Part shown: piece after piece, positions 53,862 through 64,000 of the stretch
Layout of the letters: each line of letters opens with the position of its first letter
Position numbering within the stretch: position 1 is the first letter of the stretch
Source: Rhodospirillum sp.
GTDB taxonomy: Bacteria; Pseudomonadota; Alphaproteobacteria; Dongiales; Dongiaceae
NCBI GenBank assembly: GCA_013822765.1
Contig: PNKY01000002.1
Coordinates: 682,001-746,000 of the forward strand
Direction of reading: 5' to 3'
DNA length: 64,000 bases
Notes under the pieces: generated by a model
What the model was told of the DNA's origin: nothing
The model's database searches: none
What the model saw: the letters and a program-made list of their open reading frames with translations, nothing else
Program-made: the position numbers and the translations under genes

Positions 53862-56212
53862 GGCTTGGCCTCCTCCGCAGTCGCTGGCTTTTTTTGTTGC
53901 GGCCGGAGGATCAGCACGTCTTCGGCCGGATTCTGGAACGTCCGATAGGTGCCCACCGCCCATTCGGGCAGCAGGTCGCTGAAGTGCGACGATAGCGGAT
54001 GGCCCGATTGCCCGCCCGCCAGATTGAACACGGGCGCGCCGGGATGGCTCATATCGACCGCCATGCGCATGCCGGGACCATGCACGTGGGAGAAACGCGC
54101 GCCGTCGGTGGTGACCCCCATGCCGCCGCGATTGATCGTGAAATAGTCGCCCGGCGTTGCCACCCTGGGAACCAGGTGATCGCCGATATAGGGCAGGCTG
54201 GCGTAGACCGGGTGCCGAAACCGCAACTCGTGAGCTTCGCCCCAGGACCAGGTCAGCCATTCCTGGCCATAGCGGCCGCGCAACGCCTCCAGCGCGTCGC
54301 CGAAGGCGGCCCGCACCGCGTCGCGGCAGCTTTCGGCGGTGGGCGTCTCGCGGTCGTCGCACCAGCGATCGTCCAACATGGCATCGTCGAGGATGTCGAC
54401 CTGCCAATGCCACCAGTTCCTGAAGCGCTCGTCGCCCATTTCGTCGGCCAGCACGCGCCGCGCGGTGGCATAGAGCCAGGCGGTCGCGATCAAAGGCTCC
54501 GGCTGGTCAGGGGCCATGCGGCCGTCCCAGCCGGCCATGGCCGAGGCGATCTCGATCGGCACGGACGATTTCACGGTCGCGAAATGGCTTCTGACGAAAC
54601 CGTAAAGAGGGCCGGAGAAATCGTCCAGCTGGATGCGCTCCATGTCCTCGAGCGTGGCCTTGGACGTTTCGGCCAACAGGGACTGGATGCGGTCGCGCCG
54701 ATAGGGGCGGTCGAACGCGTGGCCGAGAAACTTGAAATAGCGCGCGGGGCGGATGTCGTTGTTGGCGGTGACGATCATGCCGTCCGATGGATTGTCGATC
54801 TGCGGCAGGTCGGTAAATGAGAGGCTGCCGGTCCAGGCGTAGTCGTCGATCCAGCCCGGCGCCGGGAACAGCGATTCATTCGGGATGTTGCGCCGGGTGG
54901 GCACGCGGCCGGCGGCGACGAAGCCGATGTTGCCGCTGTCGTCGGCGAACACCACATTCTGCTGCGGGGTATGGAAGTCGCCCAGCGCGGTCTTGAACTC
55001 GGCCGCGTTCTTGGCGCGATTCATCTTCAGGAACGCCTCGGGCGAGCGATCGTCCGGCATGAACCCGGTCCACGCCAGCGAGAAGCGCCGATGCAGGTAC
55101 TGCTCCGGCTCGAGATCGCTGATCAGCGGGCCGTGGCGCGTCGAGCGCACGTTGAACACGACGTCCGCGCCGTCCTTGACCTTGATCACTTCGCGCCGCA
55201 CCTCGAACGGCATCGGACCCTGCGGCGTGTCGTAGTGCTCCGGCTTGCCCTGCGACAGATGCTCTTCGAACAGGTCCTGCGTGTCGCTGTGCGTGGTGGT
55301 GAAGCCCCAGGCCACATGCCCGTTGCTGCCGATTACCAGGAACGGCAGGCCGGGCACGGTCGCGCCGACGCGCACGTTGTCCGGGGTGGAGATGCGCGCC
55401 ATGTACCAGGTCCCCGGCGCGCTCAGTCCAAGATGCGGATCGTTGGCGAGGATCGGCGCACCGCTGGCTGTGCGCGCCCCGGCGAGCGCCCAGTTGTTGG
55501 AAGCGCTGCGGGTCGGCGCCAGCCCGAACAGACTGGCCTGCCTGCCTTCCTCGCGCAGCAGGAGCGGCAGCAGATCCGCGTTCACCGTGCGACGCAGCTG
55601 CTCGTTCTCGATCTCCTGGTCGGCATTGCCGGACAGCAGCCAGGCCATGATGCGGCCCCACAGCAGGCTGTCGACCGGACGCCAGGGCTCGGGCTTGAAC
55701 CGCAGCAGGACGAATTCAGGCGACAGCGGGAAGCCCTGCCACGCGATATAGGCGTTGACGCCGGCCGCATAGGCATCGAGCGCCGCGCGCAGGTCGGGTG
55801 ACGCCGCCTGATATTGCGCCTCGGCTTGTTGGGCGAGGCCGGCCAGGCGCATCCTCTTATCGGTCTTGAGCGCGCGCAGGCCGAACAGCTCCGACAGCCG
55901 GCCGGAGCCGAGACGCCGCATCGTCTCCATTTGGAACAGCCGGTCCTGGGCATGCACGAAGCCCAGCGCGAAGTCGGCGTCGAACTCGGTCTGCGCCGTG
56001 ATGGTGACGATGCCCGAGCTGTCGCGGCCGATGGTCAGCGACGCCGAAAGCGCGGCGTCGGTGATCCGGACCTCGCCGGAATTCTTGGGCAACGAGCCCA
56101 GGACCGCCCATGCCGCGAGACCGATCGCAACCGCCAGCAGGAACGCGAGAGCCAGCAATCCGCGGCGGAGCCAGCGCCTGATGCGCAACCGTCGGACCGG
56201 CAGCGGCTTCAT
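53858..56212 (-). CDS. Penicillin acylase family Ntn-hydrolase
   Basis: A 784-residue precursor of the penicillin/AHL acylase family. A single N-terminal hydrophobic segment (RRGLLALAFLLAVAIGLAAWAVLG) after an Arg-rich start indicates export or membrane anchoring. The alpha chain has FDADFALGFVHAQDRLFQMETMRRLGSGRLSELFG. Autocleavage should expose Ser238 in TRSASNNWALAGARTASGAPILANDPHLGL, and the beta chain has FLVIGSNGHVAWGFTTTHSDTQDLF. It hydrolyses an amide bond of an N-acyl compound (beta-lactam, acyl-homoserine lactone or N-acyl amino acid). Its start overlaps the CoA-transferase stop, and its stop the threonine lyase start, by ATGA. Confidence 0.88.
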   Translation of the reverse strand: MKPLPVRRLRIRRWLRRGLLALAFLLAVAIGLAAWAVLGSLPKNSGEVRITDAALSASLTIGRDSSGIVTITAQTEFDADFALGFVHAQDRLFQMETMRRLGSGRLSELFGLRALKTDKRMRLAGLAQQAEAQYQAASPDLRAALDAYAAGVNAYIAWQGFPLSPEFVLLRFKPEPWRPVDSLLWGRIMAWLLSGNADQEIENEQLRRTVNADLLPLLLREEGRQASLFGLAPTRSASNNWALAGARTASGAPILANDPHLGLSAPGTWYMARISTPDNVRVGATVPGLPFLVIGSNGHVAWGFTTTHSDTQDLFEEHLSQGKPEHYDTPQGPMPFEVRREVIKVKDGADVVFNVRSTRHGPLISDLEPEQYLHRRFSLAWTGFMPDDRSPEAFLKMNRAKNAAEFKTALGDFHTPQQNVVFADDSGNIGFVAAGRVPTRRNIPNESLFPAPGWIDDYAWTGSLSFTDLPQIDNPSDGMIVTANNDIRPARYFKFLGHAFDRPYRRDRIQSLLAETSKATLEDMERIQLDDFSGPLYGFVRSHFATVKSSVPIEIASAMAGWDGRMAPDQPEPLIATAWLYATARRVLADEMGDERFRNWWHWQVDILDDAMLDDRWCDDRETPTAESCRDAVRAAFGDALEALRGRYGQEWLTWSWGEAHELRFRHPVYASLPYIGDHLVPRVATPGDYFTINRGGMGVTTDGARFSHVHGPGMRMAVDMSHPGAPVFNLAGGQSGHPLSSHFSDLLPEWAVGTYRTFQNPAEDVLILRPQQKKPATAEEAKP

Positions 56213-57363
56213 GAGTCCGGAAAGTCGGCGAGGATGCGGGCGCGATCCGCATCCAGTTCCGGCGCGGCGTCGCGCCGGTCGCGATCGGGATAGGCCGACA
56301 TCTTGATCGGCAGCCCGGCGAGCTTGATCCCCGGAAGCGTCTCGTCGTCGACCGGCACGATCATGTTGCGGGCGGCCACTTGCGGATCGGCGCAGGCATG
56401 CGCGATATCGTTGATCGGCGCGCAGGGAATGCCGGCAGCACTCAACGACTCCAGCCAATGCTCCACATCGTGCGCCAGCAGGATCGTTTCCAGTTCGTCC
56501 TTGAGCGCGAGGACATTGTCGCTGCGGCGAGCGTTCTCCGAAAAGCGCGGATCGGCGGCCAGGTCCGGGCGCCGCAGGCTGGCCGCCAGGCGCCGGAACA
56601 GCTCGTCATTGCCGCAGGCGATCACAATGTAGCCGTTCCGGGCGCGATACGGCTCGAACGGCGCGATCGAGGAATGGCGCGCGCCGGTCGGCTTCGGCGA
56701 CTGGCCGCTGGCGAAATAGCGGATGATGGCGTTCTCGAGCAAGCCGATCTGGCTGTCGAGCATCGCCACATCGATCAGCATGCCCTGGCCGGTGCGCGTG
56801 CGGTCATGCAGCGCCGCGACGATGCCGAGGGCGGTGAACAACCCGGCGCCGAGATCGCCGATCGAGGAACCGACGCGGGTCGGCGGGCCGCCCTCGTGGC
56901 CGGTGAGGCTCATGATCCCGCCCATCGCCTGGGCGATCACGTCATAGGCCGGGCGCTCGGCATAGGGCCCGGTCTGCCCGAATCCGGAAGTGGCGGCATA
57001 GATGAGATTGGGGTAGCGCGCCTTGAGGTCCTTCCAGCCGAGCCCGAGACGGCCCATCGCGCCGGGCCGGAAGTTCTCCACCAGCACGTCGGCCTTGCGC
57101 AGCAGCCGGTGCAGGATCGCCACGTCGCCCGCCGCCTTGAGGTCGAGCGCGATCGATTCCTTGCCGCGGTTCTGCGCCACGAAATAGCCGGATTTGCCGT
57201 TGATGAAGGGACCATAGGCGCGGGAATCGTCGCCCTTGCCCGGCTGTTCCACTTTTATGACCCGCGCGCCGAGATCGGCGAGCAACAGTGTGCAGAATGG
57301 GCCGGCGAGCACCCGTGTCAGGTCAATAATGGTGATGCCGGAAAGCGGTCCCGCAATCGTCAT
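56209..57363 (-). CDS. CaiB/BaiF family (class III) CoA transferase
   Basis: A 384-residue enzyme starting MTIAGPLSGITIIDLTRVLAGPFCTLLLADLGARVIKVEQPGKGDDSR, the family opening. The middle has LGWKDLKARYPNLIYAATSGFGQTGPYAERPAYDVIAQAMGGIMSLTG and GSSIGDLGAGLFTALGIVAAL, whose Asp is the expected acyl carrier residue. It moves CoA between carboxylic acids in the cytosol. Substrate unknown. It heads a three-gene overlapping unit with the acylase and threonine lyase, and is divergent from the decarboxylase gene across 137 bases. Confidence 0.88.
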   Translation of the reverse strand: MTIAGPLSGITIIDLTRVLAGPFCTLLLADLGARVIKVEQPGKGDDSRAYGPFINGKSGYFVAQNRGKESIALDLKAAGDVAILHRLLRKADVLVENFRPGAMGRLGLGWKDLKARYPNLIYAATSGFGQTGPYAERPAYDVIAQAMGGIMSLTGHEGGPPTRVGSSIGDLGAGLFTALGIVAALHDRTRTGQGMLIDVAMLDSQIGLLENAIIRYFASGQSPKPTGARHSSIAPFEPYRARNGYIVIACGNDELFRRLAASLRRPDLAADPRFSENARRSDNVLALKDELETILLAHDVEHWLESLSAAGIPCAPINDIAHACADPQVAARNMIVPVDDETLPGIKLAGLPIKMSAYPDRDRRDAAPELDADRARILADFPDS

Positions 57364-57500
57364 GCGTGTCAAAAATCCACAATATAACTCCCCCACCGGT
57401 TCATATCGGAATCGCCCGGCCGAAGCCAGTCCCGCTCGCATCGACAAGGCCCGGTGGTTCCGCTAAAACGCGAAAAGAACAGGGCCGGAGAGGTGGCGCG

Positions 57501-58652
57501 ATGTCCAGGGAGTTTGCCGACGTTCCGGCCATGCTGACGGCGCTGACGCCGAGCTATCCGGTGTATTGCCTGCGGCCGCATGTCATTGCGGCGACCGCCC
57601 GGCGATTCCTGGAGCTGTTTCCCGGCCGGGTGCTCTATGCCGTCAAGTGCAACCCGCATCCACTGGTGCTGCGCGCGCTCTATGACGCCGGCATCCACCA
57701 TTTCGATACCGCGTCGCTGCCGGAGATCGCCCTGGTGCGCGAAAGCCTGCCGGACGCGGCTTGTTATTTCATGCACCCGGTAAAGGGCAGGGCGGTCATC
57801 GGCACCTCTTCGCGGGTCTACAACATCGACAACTACGTCATCGACCATCCAAAGGAGCTGGAGAAGATCCTGGACGAGACCGATGGCGGCGAAGGGTTGA
57901 CGATCTTCGTGCGCATCGCCACGCCGCCGGTCGAGGGCACGCTCTACCACCTCGCCGCCAAGTTCGGCGCCGAGGTCGACGAGGCGGCGGCGATGCTGAG
58001 AGAAGCCAAGTCGCGCGGCTGCCAGGTCGGCCTCGCCTTCCACGTCGGCTCGCAGTGCCTGAGCCCCGAGGCCTACGGCAACGCCATCGACCTCGCCGGT
58101 TCCGTGGTGGAGAAGGCCAAGGTCGACATCGCCGCCCTCGATGTCGGCGGCGGCTTTCCGGCCAAGTATGTCGGCACCAACATGCCGGCGCTCGAAGACT
58201 ACATGACCGCCATCGAAGAGGGCGCCAAGCGCATCAAGCTTCGGCGCGACTGTGTGCTGATGTGCGAACCGGGGCGCGCCCTGGTGGCTGCCGGCGTCTC
58301 GCTCATCACCCAGGTGCAGCTGCGCAAGGACGACAAGCTCTACATCAATGACGGCATCTACGGCGCGCTGAGCGAAACGGTGCAGGGCGGCGTCAAGCTG
58401 CCGGCGCGCATGTGGCGGCTGAAGGGCGAGCCATCGCGCGAGTTCGCGGACTTCTCGCTGTCCGGACCGACCTGCGATTCGCTCGACATTCTGCCCTACA
58501 AGACGCCGCTGCCGGCCGACATCGACGAAGGCGACTGGATCGAGATCGACTGCCTCGGTGCTTATTCCAACGCCAACGCGACGCGCTTCAACGGCTTCCA
58601 CAACGAGACCTGGATCACGGTGCACGACCACCCGATCGGGCATGTGAAGTGA
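57501..58652 (+). CDS. Group IV (alanine-racemase-fold) ornithine/lysine decarboxylase
   Basis: A 383-residue PLP enzyme of the eukaryotic-type ODC family; GGAGAGG lies before the ATG. The PLP lysine is in VLYAVKCNPHPLVLRALYDAG near residue 48, then LAFHVGSQCLSPEAYG, LDVGGGFPAKYVG, CEPGRALVA, and the active-site Cys in LSGPTCDSLDILP near residue 330, ending with the GAYSNANATRFNGF dimer-interface segment. It makes putrescine from ornithine, or cadaverine from lysine, in the cytosol. The two substrates cannot be separated by eye. Linked by theme, not position, to the putrescine importer. Confidence 0.88.
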   Translation: MSREFADVPAMLTALTPSYPVYCLRPHVIAATARRFLELFPGRVLYAVKCNPHPLVLRALYDAGIHHFDTASLPEIALVRESLPDAACYFMHPVKGRAVIGTSSRVYNIDNYVIDHPKELEKILDETDGGEGLTIFVRIATPPVEGTLYHLAAKFGAEVDEAAAMLREAKSRGCQVGLAFHVGSQCLSPEAYGNAIDLAGSVVEKAKVDIAALDVGGGFPAKYVGTNMPALEDYMTAIEEGAKRIKLRRDCVLMCEPGRALVAAGVSLITQVQLRKDDKLYINDGIYGALSETVQGGVKLPARMWRLKGEPSREFADFSLSGPTCDSLDILPYKTPLPADIDEGDWIEIDCLGAYSNANATRFNGFHNETWITVHDHPIGHVK

Positions 58653-58663
58653 TGTAGGTGGTG

Positions 58664-59514
58664 ATGCCGGCTTTCACCGAACACCATTTCTCCGGCCTCA
58701 GCCCAGCCGGCTTCCATCGTGTCCGCTACCTCGAATGGGGCGCGAACGACGGCCGGCCGACGGTGCTCTGCGTCCACGGCCTCACGCGCAACGCTCATGA
58801 TTTCGATTTCCTGACCGAGCGGTTGGCGCGGCGCTATCGCGTCATCGCAGTCGATGTCGTCGGGCGCGGCGGCAGCGCCTGGCTGACGGATCCGGCGCAC
58901 TACACCTACGCACAATACCAGGCCGACATGACCGCGCTGATCGCGCGGCTCGAGGTCGAGCGGGTGCATTGGATCGGCACGTCGATGGGCGGGTTGATCG
59001 GCATGTTCCTGGCGGCGATGCCCGAGACGCCGCTCGCGTCCCTGTTCATGAACGATGTCGGGCCGATCATCCCGAAAGCGGCGCTGCAGCGGATTGCGGA
59101 CTATGTCGGGCTCGAGAACCGCTTTTCCTCTCTGGAAGCATTCGAGCGCAACATGCGCAAGGTGCACGCACCGTTCGGCCCGCTCACCGATGATCAGTGG
59201 GCGCATCTGGTGCGCCACGGGCACCGTCGATTGCCGGACGGGAGTTATGGCCTCGCCTACGACCCCGCCATCGCGGAGAACGTGAAGAAGGGTGTCGCCG
59301 ATGTCGACCTGTGGGCATTCTGGGATCGCATCGCGGTTCCGACGCTGGTGTTCCGCGGCGCGGAGTCCGATCTGCTGTCCGCCAGGACTGCGCGCGCGAT
59401 GACGGAGCGCGGTCCGCGGGCGCGAGTCATGCAGTTCCCCGGCATCGGCCATGCGCCCGCGTTGATGGCCGACGACCAGATCGCCGCGATCGAAAGCTGG
59501 CTTGCCGAGCGGAC

Positions 59515-59518
<4 letters not shown>
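58664..59518 (+). CDS. Alpha/beta hydrolase
   Basis: A 284-residue hydrolase; I use the ATG at 58664 with AGG five bases upstream (two GTG codons precede it). The oxyanion region is VLCVHGLTRNAHDFDFL, the nucleophile elbow is VHWIGTSMGGLIGMFLAA (Ser near residue 104), the acid lies near VPTLVFRGAESDLL and the His in FPGIGHAPALM near the end. This is the arrangement of small esterases and C-C hydrolases. Lies 11 bases after the decarboxylase gene and overlaps the next hydrolase by ATGA. Substrate unknown. Confidence 0.82.
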
Positions 59519-62914
<3,396 letters not shown>

Positions 62915-62938
62915 CACGTGGCTCCCTTGCTTTTTCGT

Positions 62939-63409
62939 CTAGGCCGCGATCGGCGCGGCGTCCTTGGTGTGCGTCAAGACCAGTTCAACCCTGACCGGCG
63001 TCGAGTTGCGGACGATGTCCAGGACCGGTGCGTGGCGCTCGACTGTAACCCGGAGCCGCTCGATCTCATAGATGTCCGCCGGCGAGGAAATCTCGACGGT
63101 GGCCTGAAGATTGCTGAAGCCGGCGCGGATCCGGTCGGCAGCGGCATAGAGTCCGCGCAAGTCGAGGGCGGCCTGCAGCTTCACCTGCACCCCCTGCAGT
63201 GGGATGCCGAGGACCTCGGCATAGAGGCGGTAGGTCTGCTCATGGCACTGCGCCAGCGCCTGCAGCACGCGCAGGGTGGGGAGCAGGTCGGGATTGTCGG
63301 GTTCGGCACAAGCGCCGCTGCCGGCATGCAAAGTGGTCTTGCCCTGGTCTGGGTTGTCGGTCAGCCAGTGTTGCTGTTGCGCGATGCGGGTGTCAGTGAT
63401 GTCGGTCAT
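62939..63409 (-). CDS. OsmC-family protein
   Basis: A 156-residue protein; AGGAGGG lies nine bases before ATG 63409. It has the OsmC core: LQALAQCHEQTYRLYAEVLGIPLQGVQVKLQAALDLRGLYAAADRIRAGFSNLQATVEI and VERHAPVLDIVRNSTPVRVELV. OsmC/Ohr peroxidases use two cysteines. The first (in QCHEQTY, near residue 55) is present, but the second position reads HAPVLD with no Cys, so a two-Cys peroxidase cycle is unlikely. It is the first gene of the riboswitch-controlled unit with the sulfhydrylase, 24 bases apart. A role in handling sulfur or thiols is inferred from that position. Confidence 0.8.
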   Translation of the reverse strand: MTDITDTRIAQQQHWLTDNPDQGKTTLHAGSGACAEPDNPDLLPTLRVLQALAQCHEQTYRLYAEVLGIPLQGVQVKLQAALDLRGLYAAADRIRAGFSNLQATVEISSPADIYEIERLRVTVERHAPVLDIVRNSTPVRVELVLTHTKDAAPIAA

Positions 63410-63464
63410 AGAGACGGGCCCTCCTGTTGCCCGGATGGTTGGGGCAGAGGGCTTTCGCCTTCAG

Positions 63465-63511
63465 CGCTTTAGCATTGGTGACGCGGTGCAAGCTGCCCCT
63501 CAAATCCCGCG
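63465..63511 (-). ncRNA. SAM-II riboswitch aptamer, second (proximal) copy
   Basis: On the minus strand: CGCGG, then GATTTGAG, GGGCAGCTTGCA, CCGCG closing stem P1, then TCACCAATGCTAAAGCG. GATTTGA, GCTTGC and GCTAAAG in this order around a short stem are the SAM-II (metA-type) conserved blocks. The distance to the OsmC start is about 55 bases. Between them GCCCTC (63447-63452) could pair with GAGGGC (63418-63423) over the ribosome-binding site, so control at translation is plausible. Confidence 0.75.
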
Positions 63512-63530
63512 GGCGCCCGGCCAGGACGCC

Positions 63531-63567
63531 AAAACGAAAAAACCGCCACAGCGACAAAGCTGGGCGG
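63531..63567 (-). terminator. Intrinsic terminator between the two SAM-II aptamers
   Basis: On the minus strand CCGCCCAGC (63559-63567), loop TTTGTC, then GCTG, one bulged T, GGCGG (63543-63547) and TTTTTTCGTTTT. The left arm overlaps a competing hairpin TGGGCGG-G-CCGCCCA (63561-63575) that directly follows the first aptamer, so the two folds are mutually exclusive. Confidence 0.75.
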
Positions 63568-63575
63568 CCCGCCCA

Positions 63576-63628
63576 CGCTTTAGCTGCATTTGTAACGCGC
63601 CCAGCAAGCTGAGGCTCAAATCGGCGCG
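63576..63628 (-). ncRNA. SAM-II riboswitch aptamer, first (distal) copy
   Basis: On the minus strand: CGCGCC (63623-63628), GATTTGAGCCTCAGCTTGCTG loop in two parts, GGCGCG (63596-63601) closing P1, then TTACAAATGCAGCTAAAGCG. All SAM-II conserved blocks are present and P1 is six perfect pairs. The predicted transcript start coincides with the 5' end of P1. It would sense S-adenosylmethionine and act on the terminator just downstream. Confidence 0.85.
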
Positions 63629-63634
63629 GCTGGT

Positions 63635-63663
63635 TTGTCGCAGGATTGGCGCGGCGCTGTCAA
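63635..63663 (-). promoter_or_regulatory. Promoter of the SAM-II leader
   Basis: On the minus strand a perfect TTGACA (63658-63663) is followed by a 17-base spacer and CGACAA (63635-63640), a weak -10. Transcription would begin near 63628, the first base of aptamer stem P1. Confidence 0.5.
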
Positions 63664-63754
63664 GGGGCGCCGACTCCGGAAGAGGTAACACGGTGGATGG
63701 AAATTAGCGTTCTGGTAGAATTGGGGGACGGTGTGCGCCTGCCGAGTGAACCTA

Positions 63755-63786
63755 TCTTGTCCTCAGTTTTTCTTGTCCTCAGTTTT
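63755..63786. repeat. Two perfect 16-bp tandem repeats before the last gene
   Basis: TCTTGTCCTCAGTTTT occurs at 63755-63770 and again at 63771-63786, followed by a partial third copy (CGTCCTCA). The block ends eight bases before the AAGGAG of the next gene. It may be a regulator site or a slippage product. Confidence 0.8.
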
Positions 63787-63805
63787 CGTCCTCAAGGAGT
63801 AAATC

Positions 63806-64000
63806 ATGTCGCGTGGTCTAGTCATGCGAGCTGATTCGGAGGGGCATCTAGTCATTCCACTGCCCGCGGAGATCTTCGGAAGCATCTTCTCTGAGGACAT
63901 TCCGGATGATGCCGACTTGCAGACTGTGATGGACCAAGGCGTCATACAAAAGTGGAAAACGGATCTCAAAATCTACATTGCACACGAGCATCCGAGCGAC
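63806..64000 (+). CDS. Unidentified protein, N-terminal 65 residues only
   Basis: ATG 63806 has AAGGAG seven bases upstream, so the start is well supported. The product begins MSRGLVMRADSEGHLVIPLP and continues AEIFGSIFSEDIPDDADLQTVMDQGVIQKWKTDLKIYIAHEHPSD before the window ends. The GHLVIPLPAEI stretch faintly recalls AbrB/SpoVT-type DNA-binding antitoxins, but the match is too weak to name it. Codon use is less GC-biased than in neighbours, which may mean recent acquisition. The gene is divergent from the SAM-II-led unit. Confidence 0.6.
   Translation, partial: MSRGLVMRADSEGHLVIPLPAEIFGSIFSEDIPDDADLQTVMDQGVIQKWKTDLKIYIAHEHPSD

Noticed and set aside
52623..54413. Extending the threonine ammonia-lyase upstream through a longer open frame
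   Set aside because: The extra N-terminal part is the wrong frame of the penicillin acylase gene; the ATG at 53861 has a strong GGAGGAGG site and begins the conserved protein.
57364..57500. A speF-type leader RNA before the ornithine-decarboxylase-type gene
   Set aside because: The divergent gap is only 137 bases and I see none of the long conserved structure expected for that leader.

Overview
The window is a high-GC chromosomal segment of an alphaproteobacterium. It looks Rhodospirillales-like, but the genus cannot be fixed from the sequence alone. Support for the class comes from a DUF2336 protein next to a PAS histidine kinase, Rsm22 and Bpt (aspartate/glutamate leucyltransferase) genes, a Mg-type HemB, an Entner-Doudoroff operon, MotA/MotB of alphaproteobacterial type and SAM-II (metA-type) riboswitches. 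Almost all of the DNA is coding. I see no insertion sequence, prophage, CRISPR array or rRNA; one tRNA (Thr-UGU) is present.

Layout. 1-8.7 kb: a partial HD-domain gene, a QueG-like ferredoxin, an exported protein made of three ~85-residue repeats, an MttB-family methyltransferase, a fatty acid desaturase, then a four-gene operon (double-GFA protein, PhnD-like binding protein, DMT transporter, TusA) facing a TAXI binding protein. 9-15.6 kb: ADP-forming acyl-CoA synthetase and a class V aminotransferase, then a minus-strand DUF2336/histidine kinase/small membrane protein set and tRNA-Thr. 15.7-18.9 kb: arginine/guanidino catabolism, with a guanidinobutyrase/agmatinase gene divergent from an AruH-type arginine transaminase and a DDAH-type hydrolase. 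18.9-22 kb: LD-carboxypeptidase, choline-kinase-like gene and a DD-carboxypeptidase. 22-29.5 kb: a ROK regulator divergent from a sugar ABC importer operon that also encodes a SIS-domain enzyme and a PfkB kinase, an arrangement resembling Amadori-sugar (FrlB/FrlD) catabolism. 29.7-35.9 kb: a tight zwf-pgl-edd-glk-eda-flavin reductase operon for glucose breakdown by the Entner-Doudoroff route. 36.2-37.7 kb: a KauB/PuuC-type aldehyde dehydrogenase. 37.7-41.3 kb: a berberine-bridge-type oxidase, a beta-lactamase-fold pseudogene with two lesions, and Rsm22. 41.3-47.8 kb: N-carbamoylputrescine amidase with a putrescine ABC importer that has two binding proteins, one of them a lipoprotein. 48-52.5 kb: TRAP binding protein, Bpt, RDD protein, motB and motA. 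52.6-57.4 kb: overlapping CoA transferase, penicillin acylase and threonine ammonia-lyase genes. 57.5-61.5 kb: ornithine-decarboxylase-type enzyme, two alpha/beta hydrolases, hemB. 61.6-64 kb: an O-acetylhomoserine sulfhydrylase gene and an OsmC gene behind a leader that appears to hold two SAM-II riboswitches in tandem with an intrinsic terminator between them, then a partial gene.

Recurrent theme: arginine, guanidino and polyamine metabolism (AruH, GbuA/SpeB, DDAH-like, KauB-like, AguB, PotFGHI, ornithine decarboxylase) is spread over several loci and could form one connected route. The most unusual element is the tandem SAM-II leader at 63.4-63.7 kb.
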